Source of the DNA: Microcebus murinus
Lineage: Eukaryota > Chordata > Mammalia > Primates > Cheirogaleidae
Length of the DNA: 64,000 bases
Assembly: GCF_040939455.1 (NCBI RefSeq)
Contig: NC_134115.1
Span: 23,958,727-24,022,726, forward strand
Direction of reading: 5' to 3'
Part shown: one piece after another, positions 55,653 through 64,000 of the stretch
How positions within the stretch are numbered: the first letter of the stretch is position 1
Layout: every line of letters begins with the position of its first letter
Made by a program: the position numbers and the translations under genes
Notes under the pieces: model-generated
What the model was told of the DNA's origin: nothing
Seen by the model: the letters and a program-made list of their open reading frames with translations, nothing else
Database searches by the model: none

Positions 55653-56924
55653 AATATTTTACTATTTTATTCACAGATAGTATTGTGCTAGGAGCACAAT
55701 AAACTAAATACTTAAAAAATTTCCATTGAAACATAAGGTCTAAGATTTGGAAAAGAAAGATATTGTAATATTAAAATAATTTTATTTTCTTTTTCTTAAT
55801 AAGTGTTAGTCTCTGATTCCAAGGAATATTCTCTCACACCATTTCATAGGGTAAGATGATGAATGAATAGGCTTTAACAAATGAATAACAGTGTAAAACT
55901 CAGTAACAACTTATGTTAAAAACCACAGTAGATATGAAAACTTTCAGTATTTTTTATATTTGAGGGAATAAAAATACAAGAAAGATTTGTAAGAAGTATT
56001 GAGCAAGATAAAACTTGATAAACTTAGGTAAGGATTTGGTTTTGGGTTTTCACAGCAATTTCATTTTGGAAAGAAAAGAGAATAATAGGAAAACAATTAT
56101 CTGTTAATAAGATATGATTATTTTAAATACCGACTTTCACGATTTTAGGTTTGTATATTCCCTATTGCTGGCTGCATTAGGAATATTTTGCTCTCTGAAA
56201 TCAGTAATGAAGGTTTAAAAACCATGACAGATTTTCTTTTTAAAGTCTGAGAAGAAACTTTTTTCTCCTTTAATCCAAAGTAGCAGATACAAAATCCTTA
56301 ACCAACAAGACTTATTTCATTAACCTTTACATTTCAGCTGACAACAGTTCATTTATCTGTTAAAGTGCTTGCTCTTTAATAATTTCTATGCTACAGTAGT
56401 CACCACTCAAAAATTTAGTTATGATTCCAATTTTTCCTTGCTTTTCTTAAATTTAAAGAAAACTCTGGCCCTGTCTAACTGGCCTATAGTTCTTTCTTGG
56501 GTATATAGGTGGAAATATTCATGTGAAACTTAGCCTTCTCACAGTTTATTTTCCCTTTTGATTCAGTGGTTTTAAAGTATACTTGATTCTGTGTTTTTGA
56601 GCTACAGCCATTGAGACAACCATCCTCAAAGCACTTCTAATCTTCTCTTCCCCCATTATCACTAAAATGTGTGCTTGCTGAGGGATGAGTTCATGTACAT
56701 GTCATTTTCGTTTGCCTGGTGCTGGGGTAGCAAATAAGTTTCATCTTTGTATCAATTGCAAATAGATTGCTAGTGACTGCCTGGACTGATACACTGAAAA
56801 GCAATCTGAGGCTATGTCTGTCATCAGAGGGAAAGATTGCTGGGTTTGATTAGCAATGCCTGCCATGGGAATGGTTGAAAAGAATAGCTCTAAGACTGGG
56901 AATTTGCTATTCCTGTCCTTGTGC
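55653..56924. other. Unassigned DNA
   Basis: AT-rich; nothing recognised. The frames at 56741-56953 and 56875-57102 overlap on opposite strands and resemble no protein. Confidence 0.45.
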
Positions 56925-56985
56925 TTCAGGAGGTGCCTATAGCAGATTGGCACATGATAAGTGTTTGCTAGATAGATGGATGAAC
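56925..56985 (+). mobile_element. L2 3'-tip fragment
   Basis: 'gaggtgcctatagcagattg', 'gcacatgataagtgtttgct' and 'agatagatggatg' follow the L2 tip ('tgcctggcacatagtaggtg', 'aatgaatg') at low identity. Confidence 0.4.
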
Positions 56986-57907
56986 TTCCATTTTATTTGG
57001 ACAATTCCCCTACACAGCAAGAAAACTCAGAGGTTCCTTTTCATCTTGACCTTTCAAATTTCCCTGCTATTCAGTCCACAGACTACTCCTTGGATTGGCT
57101 AGATAAAAATCAATGCTTTCTGGGCCTCACCCAAATCCAGTCAGTCTATACCATTTATTTCTCACCCATATTATGTGTTTGTCTTTAAGTGCTATTTGAA
57201 TTTCCTATATATTTGGGTTAATAGTGTTTGTGATCTAGCTACTTTAATTTGTTGTTCATGGTTGGTTCTAGGCAGAATTATGAAGTAGGTGGTTCAGAGC
57301 TTAAGTTCTAAAATCTATTTTTTGCTCTTGTATGACTCTTCCTGCAGTATCAAAACCTGCTTTCAGGAAAGGGTCTGCTGTTATATGATGTAATACTTTT
57401 AAGATAATCTATTAACATTTATAGGAGCATTTTAGAAAATGCCTTTTCTAATTCTAGAGTACAAGTCTTTGTCTTACCCACAGAAGAATTTCAAGACATA
57501 CTGAGCAAGTTGTAAAATAATTTTTGAGCAATTGGCACCTCCTTTGAGAAGTTTGTGCCCATTCCTTTTTGCATGTGTCCTTTATAATTTTCCATCTTGA
57601 ACTCTATAATCTGTCATAATTGGGACAGTATTTATACACTCCTTCCTGTACAGTACTAAACAGAACACTTATAAAGCAAGCAAACAAATAGAACAGCAAG
57701 AAAACAATGACAAAAATCTTTACATAAATGCCTGATAATACTTTAAAAGTGATGGTCTTTTTGTCAATTAACATCACCTAAACACTTAGGTTAGAATTTA
57801 AAGAGTCATGTCATTTCTTCTTTCTTTCTAATGCTTGTCTAAAATGCAAACAATACAATCTATTTTATAATCTGTATTGGGATAAATCACAGATATATAT
57901 GGTTTAC
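56986..57907. other. Unassigned DNA
   Basis: Nothing recognised. Confidence 0.5.
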
Positions 57908-57970
57908 ACGAAAACAGTGCCTGGACTATAATGGATACTCAATAAATGACAGGTGCTATTAAGATTTGTA
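57908..57970 (+). mobile_element. MIR/L2 3'-end fragment
   Basis: 'cagtgcctggactataatgg' and 'atactcaataaatgacaggt' form the shared MIR/L2 tail. Confidence 0.55.
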
Positions 57971-58564
57971 CTAACTCTGGTGTGTATCTCAAACATGTTT
58001 TCCTTTTAATGCTATGCTCATGAAAATGACACTTATCACTCTAGCAAATCTTGAATATTTATAGTAGTAAGGGCAGGGCAAGCATGGTTATGTTAAAGAT
58101 TCTGATAAATCAACATCTACTCTTATCAAGTGTTTTACAAGAGCTGAAGATAAGCAGCAGCAAAAGTGATTGGTTTGAATTTCACATTTTTTTCTAACTG
58201 CACTATTTTGTGGTGTGGTTGTGTATGTGAATATGGTACTTTTTACACAGAAAAAAAATTTTTAAAAATAAGGTTAAAAGGAATAGAAAGAAAGCAATAA
58301 ATCTATAATTCAAAATAGTCTTTTGAGTGATATGGCTACATAAATTCAAAATGATTGTCTGAATATTTAAGAATTAGCTTATAAAAGCCTATAAGCAAAC
58401 GCCATTGATCTGTTTTGTTTTCCCATTTAGTATATAGCCTACTTGAAGGAAAAAATTATTTATGGATTCATAGTTACTATGCTAATGGTGTACTACATAT
58501 GATAAAATTTAGTAAATCTTTTCTGAAGAAATATAGCAAACTATCCACCAAGTTTTGTGTTACT
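57971..58564. other. Unassigned DNA
   Basis: Nothing recognised. Confidence 0.5.
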
Positions 58565-58925
58565 TATAGTATAGTTTTGTTGCTGTAATATGGCTACCTG
58601 CTGAGGACTACATTTCCCATCTTCCTTTGCGACTAGGTGGGTACATGTGACTATTTTTCACTACAGAATGTGAGTGGACATGATGATGCCACTTTAGGGG
58701 CAGAGTGGTAAGGAAGGGGGCATGTTTGCTCTATGCTCCCTTTCTGAGGACTCTGCATTCAGATGATTCCAAGGGATGTGGGGATAGGAGCCCAAGTCCC
58801 TTTACTGACCACCATGATCACTCAGACTGACCTGTAATGGAGAAATAAACTCTTATCGAATTAAGATATTGAAAATTTGAGGTTTATTTATTACCATAGC
58901 TACCAATTGCCTAACTAACACAAAG
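58565..58925 (+). mobile_element. Old LTR-class repeat (MLT1-like)
   Basis: 'gactacatttcccatcttcc', 'tttgcgactaggtgggtaca', 'tgtgactatttttcactaca' and the end 'taatggagaaataaactctt', 'gaggtttatttattacca', 'tgcctaactaacaca' are typical of an old mammalian LTR. Its 3' half is best preserved. Family name uncertain. Confidence 0.6.
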
Positions 58926-59984
58926 CTCATTTATTATTCAGATAAGCTGAAATTTCCCCAACCACTAGCAAATTTGAGCTGCTTTCTACATCAAGCTACA
59001 TTTACCATTACATTGCTAATTTTGATTTTTATTCTTATCTCAAATTTCCACTTCTGACACCTTAAAAATTTTGACATCTTGAGTATCTAAAGTTTTGACA
59101 TGCCACATGTTAACAAATTTAGCAGAATATTAGTTATATTGGCATTTTAAGATGATCGGTCTTTTGGCATATCAAGATGGGATGAAGCAAAATCATCACA
59201 ATATTGTTGTACTAGTCTTGTTAAGCCTTTCTTCAGATTGTTGCTTGGAGTGATTATATATTTAATATTTTGGTACATAACTACTTTGTGGCCGATCAGG
59301 ACAGTAAGAGGCTTGCTGTTTGAATTAGAACAGTTACCGTCTTCTGCTTTTCCACAGATATTCTCAGTATTAAGAAATCCATGATATTTATAAAACATGT
59401 CTGAATGAAAGACAAAACAAAGCAAAAGTTTTGTTTGGATGGTGAAAAGGACTAAAAATCAAAGAGTAAATTACTTTAAATTGGTATCTTTCAACTATAA
59501 TTTCACCAAGTTGTTGTTTGGAGTATTTTTATGTCGCATTCTTCAAACTTATTTTTTTTCTTTATAATGGTAAAATAGCAGTTATTTGGTATTTTTCAAA
59601 TATGAGCTGTTGTGTGCTAAAGCACAATTGTCTATCACTGAACATGTTACAGGAAAGGCTTAGAATGATAAGTTTATTTTTAAAGACTTTGTATTTTTGT
59701 GATACTGAAAATAAAAACTATCTTTGAAAACTGCTCTGAAAACTTCTATAATATCTTAAAATTTTAAATTAAAAATGTCAAATTATGCTATGTCCATAAT
59801 TAAAATGTTTTAAATGTTTTCATCTTTTTATGTAAATAGAGTCTTAACCATTTTCTCTCTAGCATATGCCAATCATAAACAGAAACTATCTGAATATAAC
59901 ATTAATTCTGGGGATTGAATTGATTATTATGATGGCCATTTCTTTAGTTGATAGCATAAATGATAATGTTCAGTATGAGAGAGG
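58926..59984. other. Unassigned DNA
   Basis: AT-rich; nothing recognised. Frames at 59147-59425, 59518-59727 and 59866-60051 show no known domain; the last runs into a MIR. Confidence 0.45.
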
Positions 59985-60150
59985 AGAAAGTACAAGTGTT
60001 CTGGGTTCAGGCAGATCTAGGTTGAATTTCTGTCACTTAGTAAAGTCGTGACCTTGAGAAAGTTATCTAAACTCTCTGAATCAATTTTCTTACCTATAAA
60101 AGGTGAATTTGAAATCATGTAATACCTGTATACAGTATGTGCTCAATTGT
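59985..60150 (+). mobile_element. MIR SINE
   Basis: Sense order: 'gttctgggttcaggcagatc', 'taggttgaatttctgtcact', 'gtgaccttgagaaagttatc', 'taaactctctgaatcaattt', 'tcttacctataaaaggtgaa', then the 'gtatgtgctcaattg' end. Confidence 0.85.
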
Positions 60151-60283
60151 AACCACAATCATATGTAACTTACATACATAAGTCTTGTCATGTGAGAAAT
60201 GCTTACAATTAATAAATCTGAACATTTTTGTTTCTTACGTTTTAGAGTCAGGAAGGGTGGTGGAGTTAGGAAGAATTTTCTGT

Positions 60284-60700
60284 AACAGCCAGCTCTTGCC
60301 ACAATAATGCTGTGTAACAAATGACCTCAAAATGCAGTGACTGGCAGCAATGGGAATTTATTGCATTCTCCAAGGTCTGCAGATCAATGGGTATATCTGA
60401 TTTAGAAATAGGCTCATTTGATTTAGATGCCAAGGTAAGTTGGGTTCAGCTCCAGGGTGTGCATTAGGTTCAGGTCTGCTCAATGTGTCTTTGATCCAGG
60501 GCCATGTTGGAAGGAGCAGAGTCTACCTGGGAGGAAACTTTACTGTGATGGATCAGCAGGTACAGAAAGCCAGACAAACCATGCACACACATCTGCTAAT
60601 TCTTCATACTAAAGCAAGTGACAATGTCAAGTGGAGAGGGAAAGTATTCTCAGTATTATGGGTTAGGAGAAGAGCAAATATTTGTGAAATACTCAAATTT
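60284..60700 (-). mobile_element. MLT1-like LTR (MaLR)
   Basis: On the plus strand it opens 'acagccagctcttgccacaa', 'taatgctgtgtaacaaatga', 'cctcaaaatgcagtgactgg', 'aatttattgcattctcc', the reverse complement of the MLT1 terminus seen in sense at 27280-27328 and 45130-45182. It decays towards 60700. The plus frame 60440-60703 is chance. Confidence 0.65.
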
Positions 60701-61414
60701 TAGAGTACAGGACATAGAAGGAAGAATGAAAACAGTTTAGGTTACCAGAATAGAAGATCTAAACAGAGAATGTTGCTGGACTTTAGTCATAGTGCAGAAG
60801 AAATGGAATGAGATGAGGAATAAAAGGAAAGAAAAAGAGGACGGAAAAGGACAAGGCAGTTCTGAGCATTGAAATACAGTAACACTAAAGAGACAGACAT
60901 TCTAAAGAGAAATAATTTTAAAAGGAGCAGTTAGTTTTGAAAAATGGCATGTGCATTTAGTTATCACAAATAGAGACAGGCAGAGTAAAGATATTAAAAT
61001 TGACTCAGTGTGTCCAATGTTCAGACTCATTCAGGCAAAAGTTAGTTACTCATGCATCATCTCTGAGAAAAATATATTATTTGTGCAGCAAAATATATGG
61101 TGAATTGAAAGCCAAGAAAATGAGTTTGCATGGAATAAACTGTTTCCATGAAGTATTGAAACCATTTGACAATATCTATTTATATAAAACAGATATGCTA
61201 ACATATAAACTCTATCAGTTAAAACATATATAAGAACATTTATTCATCAGTAAAAATGAGCCTTAGTTTCATTATTATATATATTGAAAAGTGTTTTCTT
61301 AAAAACATTACTTTACGAATATTTATTAATTTAGACATTTTATAAACTCAGATTGTTTCTCCCAATAGACTAGATTAATATAATTTTATAGTAAAAAACT
61401 ACAATTAATTTTTA
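60701..61414. other. Unassigned DNA
   Basis: Nothing recognised; the frame 61000-61233 has no known domain. Confidence 0.45.
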
Positions 61415-61760
61415 TTTAAGTGTTCAATCAACAAATTGTCTAAATGCTGAACATACAAAGATAAATTTAAAACAAGAATCATGGTTTTAAAGAAGCTCAG
61501 AGAAAAAATATATAATTTTAAACAATGTGTTAGAAGCGATAATTGGAGAACATGCAAAATATACAAATCATTTATAGCATAGGGAAAGTGAAAGTATTGT
61601 CAGTGTAGTGGTGTTTGGGTTGAGTTGGGAGGATAAATAGAAGTTGACTAGGATAAATTTGGTAAGGGGCATTCTGATAGAAGGAACAATGTAGAAGAGC
61701 CAAGAGACACAGCAGATGATAGTGATATGGGAAATGAGCAATCTAGGATGGCTGGGAGTA
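61415..61760 (-). mobile_element. L2 3' region, decayed
   Basis: A reversed L2 tail ('tttaagtgttcaatcaacaa', 'tgctgaacatacaaagataa') is followed by ORF2-end sequence ('gggcattctgatagaaggaa', 'caatgtagaagagccaagag'). The frame 61568-61831 is antisense to it and incidental. Confidence 0.5.
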
Positions 61761-62324
61761 CTTATTTTGCATGGAAGCAGTGTCTCCACCTGTTTGGAAG
61801 TGTAGATTGGATTCAGAATTAACAGATGCATTGGTCAGGCTGTCTGCCTTTCCTATAGCCTTTCTCTGACTCTCAGTTTCCATAAGATGACCAATCATTT
61901 TCAGTTGCACAAAAATTTTGAAAACTGTTTTTATTGGGAGCATGAATTGAACACACATAGAGGGAGTCTTGGGACAGCCCCTTGCTGTCATAAACCTGAA
62001 AATTCAGCACAGAAATACAGTGCTCAGAAAGGGAATGAAACAGAGATAGTAAGAAGCAGGGACAAAAGGCAATGTGGGCTTGTAGGGGTGAGAAAGGAAG
62101 GCAGCTGGCTTAAATCATAATGCTTCCCAGTGGCTCTGGGAAGACAAGTGGCACTTTTGGATTTGGGCTCCTGGAGAGTCCCCTGTGGTTTAAATTAACT
62201 TACCTTTCATTAGATTCAACTAAACCCTCTTCCTAAATCAAATTTCAAACATTGGCCTCTGACAGGTGAGTGGTGGGGAAACATTTGCATTTTATAATAA
62301 TAACAGTAATATTAATATAATAAC
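61761..62324. other. Unassigned DNA
   Basis: Nothing recognised. Confidence 0.5.
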
Positions 62325-62520
62325 AACAATGATGATAGTTCACACTTACTGACTGCTTATTGGGGTTACAAGGTGCCATATGAGCACATTTTATAGGTAT
62401 TAGCTCATCGAATCCTCCAAGCAATCTGATAAGTTAGGTATTATTATTGAACCCCATTTACAGATGAACTAAAGTGAAATACGAAGTGATCCAGTCCAAC
62501 TTAAAGTCTGTGTGCCATTC
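62325..62520 (-). mobile_element. MIR SINE
   Basis: Reversed MIR: 'cacacttactgactgcttat', 'tattagctcatcgaatcctc', 'aagttaggtattattattga', 'accccatttacagatgaact', then a decayed head. Confidence 0.8.
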
Positions 62521-62569
62521 CACAACACTTATTAGAAGGACTGATGTATTGGTTATGAAGATGGGTGAG

Positions 62570-62685
62570 AGACAGAAAATCCAGTTAGGAGGTGGTTGTA
62601 ACAGGCAAGTCACGGGACGGATTGTACTGAATGAGATGAACTGAATGGACCAGGATTGGAGCAGTTGGGGATGTGGGAAGATGAT
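62570..62685 (-). mobile_element. L2 ORF2 fragment (weak)
   Basis: 'ccagttaggaggtggttgta' and 'gattgtactgaatgagatga' fit the reversed L2 ORF2 region that also occurs at 49140-49200. Short and diverged. Confidence 0.35.
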
Positions 62686-62689
62686 CAGT

Positions 62690-64000
62690 TTAAAAGATAT
62701 TTAGTTCTGTTCCATTGGTCTATGTCTCTATTTTTGTGCCAATACCATGCTGTTTTGTTACTACAGCCTTGTAGTATAGTTTCAAGTCTGGTAATATAAT
62801 ACTTCCATATTTGTTCCTTTTGCTTCAGATTGCTTTGGCTATTTAGGCTCTTTTCTGGTTCCAAATGAAGCATATAATTATTTTTTCTAGATCTTTGAAC
62901 TATGATATTGGTATTTTGATGGGGAATGCATTGACTCTGTAAATCATTTTGGGTAGTATAGACATTTTAACAATGTTGATTCTACCGATAAATGAGCATA
63001 ATATGCTTTTTCCATTTGTTTGTATCATCTGTAATTTCTTTCCTTGGTGTTTTGTAGTTCTGTTTGTATAGACAAAGAGTCCTTAAACTTTTTAAACAGG
63101 AGGCCAGTTCACTGTCCCTCAGACTGTTGGAAGGCCATTGGAGAGTATGGTGCACATTCCACACATGCACACCATGGGCCTGGGATGAGTTGGCTGCTAA
63201 GCAGGACAGGCAGCGGAGGCAAAAACACCCGGTGGGCCGGATAAATGTCCTTGGCGGGCCGCATGTGGCCCGTGGGCCGTACTTTGAGGACACCTGGTAT
63301 AGACCAATTGAACAGAACAGAAAACTCAGATATAAAACTATCCACATGCAGCCAACTGATCTTTGACAAAGCAAACAGTAATATATACTGGGGAAAAGAA
63401 TAGGGCTTTAATATATGGTGCTGGGGAAATTGGATAGCCACATGCAGATGAATGAAACAGGATCCATATCTCTCACCTCACAAAAAAATTAATTCAAGAT
63501 GCATAAAAGATTTAAATGTAAAGCATGAAACCATAAGAATACTAGAAGAAAATATTGGGAAAACTCTTCTAGACATTGGCCTAGGCAAAGAATTTAAGAA
63601 GAAGACGCCAGTGGCAATCACAGCAACAACACAAGTAAATAAATGGAACATGATTAAATTAAAATGCTTTTCCACAGCTAAGGAAATAATCAACAGAGCA
63701 AGAAGACAACCTATAGAACAGGAGAACATATTCACAAGCTGTACATATGATAAAGGGCTAATAACTAGAATATACAAAGAACTCAAGCAAATCAGCATGA
63801 AAAAATCAACCCCATTAAAAAGTGGTCAAAAGACATGAACAAAGGCTTTTCAAAAGAAGATAGACAAATGGCCATTAAACATGTGAAGAAATTCTCAACA
63901 TCATTAATCATCAGGGAAATGCAAATTAAAACCACAATGAGATATCACCTTACCCCTGTTAGAATGACTTTTATTAAAACGTTCTAAATGATAAATGCTG
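62690..64000 (+). mobile_element. L1 with 5' inversion (twin priming), runs off window
   Basis: The left segment (62690-63067) is antisense L1 ORF2 ('tgttccattggtctatgtct' through 'ggtgttttgtagttctgttt'). The right segment (from 63297/63305 on) is sense ORF2, starting at the same point of L1 ('tatagaccaattgaacagaa') and continuing to the window end. This head-to-head arrangement is the signature of twin priming. A hAT element sits in the junction. The sense frame at 63452-63838 (128 codons) still reads as ORF2 (SRCIKDLNVKHETIRILEEN, then MIKLKCFSTAKEIINRARRQ). The 3' end lies beyond 64000. Confidence 0.88.
63066..63304. mobile_element. hAT-type non-autonomous transposon with 8-bp duplication
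   Basis: The element (63074-63296, 223 bp) is flanked by identical 8-bp GTATAGAC at 63066-63073 and 63297-63304, the duplication size of hAT transposases. Its termini are imperfect inverted repeats: AAAGAGTCCTTAAACTTT on the left against CAGGTGTCCTCAAAGTAC (complement of the right end). It is GC-richer than the surroundings, with 'gggccgcatgtggcccgtgg' near the right end. No transposase is encoded; frames at 63044-63244 and 63064-63366 are chance. It resembles a CAGGGGTCCTCAAACT-ended family known from several mammals, but I do not assign a name. Confidence 0.85.

Overview
The window reads as nuclear DNA of a primate, most likely a strepsirrhine (lemur or galago type, possibly mouse lemur). 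It is AT-rich, has no CpG island and no operon-like gene packing, and is a mosaic of interspersed repeats of very different ages. Lineage clues: the one Alu (10579-10872, minus) has the 'agagtgctaggatt' right-arm variant I associate with strepsirrhine Alus; the younger L1 copies (43883-44852, 5395-5515) carry a 3'-UTR type I associate with lemurs and galagos; and there is a compact piggyBac-type element with perfect ends (9606-9889), a superfamily reported to have been recently active in mouse lemur. The species call is inference.

No confirmed protein-coding gene, tRNA or rRNA was found. The long open frames are L1 ORF2/ORF1 remnants, a gamma-type endogenous-retrovirus integrase remnant, or chance. 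Two short stretches (33533-33722 and 36143-36236) have weak exon-like features and are listed at low confidence.

Layout. 0.4-4.4 kb: a MaLR-type LTR, a MIR and unassigned DNA. 4.4-8.7 kb: the 3' part of an antisense ERV1 provirus (LTR, purine tract, env-position sequence, integrase C-terminus, pol-position sequence), invaded by an L1 3'-UTR piece that itself holds a Tigger-like DNA transposon. 8.7-11.9 kb: antisense L1 fragments holding the piggyBac element and the Alu. 12.0-17.2 kb: MLT1-like LTR, L1M tail, then a MaLR LTR split by a sense L1 with a probable 3' transduction. 19.6-20.8 kb: L2 split by an L1M tail. 21.3-22.7 kb: repeat-free, candidate conserved noncoding block. 23.0-24.8 kb: L1 ORF1-like piece, MER53-like palindrome, L1 ORF2 piece. 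26.6-27.3 kb: L2 tail and MLT1-like LTR. 31.8-32.4 kb: solo ERV1-like LTR. 33-43 kb: mostly unassigned DNA with MIR and L2 pieces. 43.6-45.2 kb: MLT1-like LTR split by an L1 with a 14-bp target duplication. 45.2-49.9 kb: L1M and antisense L2 with nested LTR and MER5A. 50.4-52.5 kb: HAL1-like element. 54.0-54.5 kb: L2. 58.6-60.7 kb: LTRs and MIR. 62.7-64.0 kb: an L1 with a twin-priming inversion, its junction occupied by a hAT element with an 8-bp target duplication; this L1 runs off the window.

The parts do not form a pathway. Their value is as a stratified record of insertions in which several events can be ordered by nesting and pre-insertion sites can be read directly. Family names come from memory of consensus sequences, not from a search; repeat boundaries are usually good to 5-30 bp.
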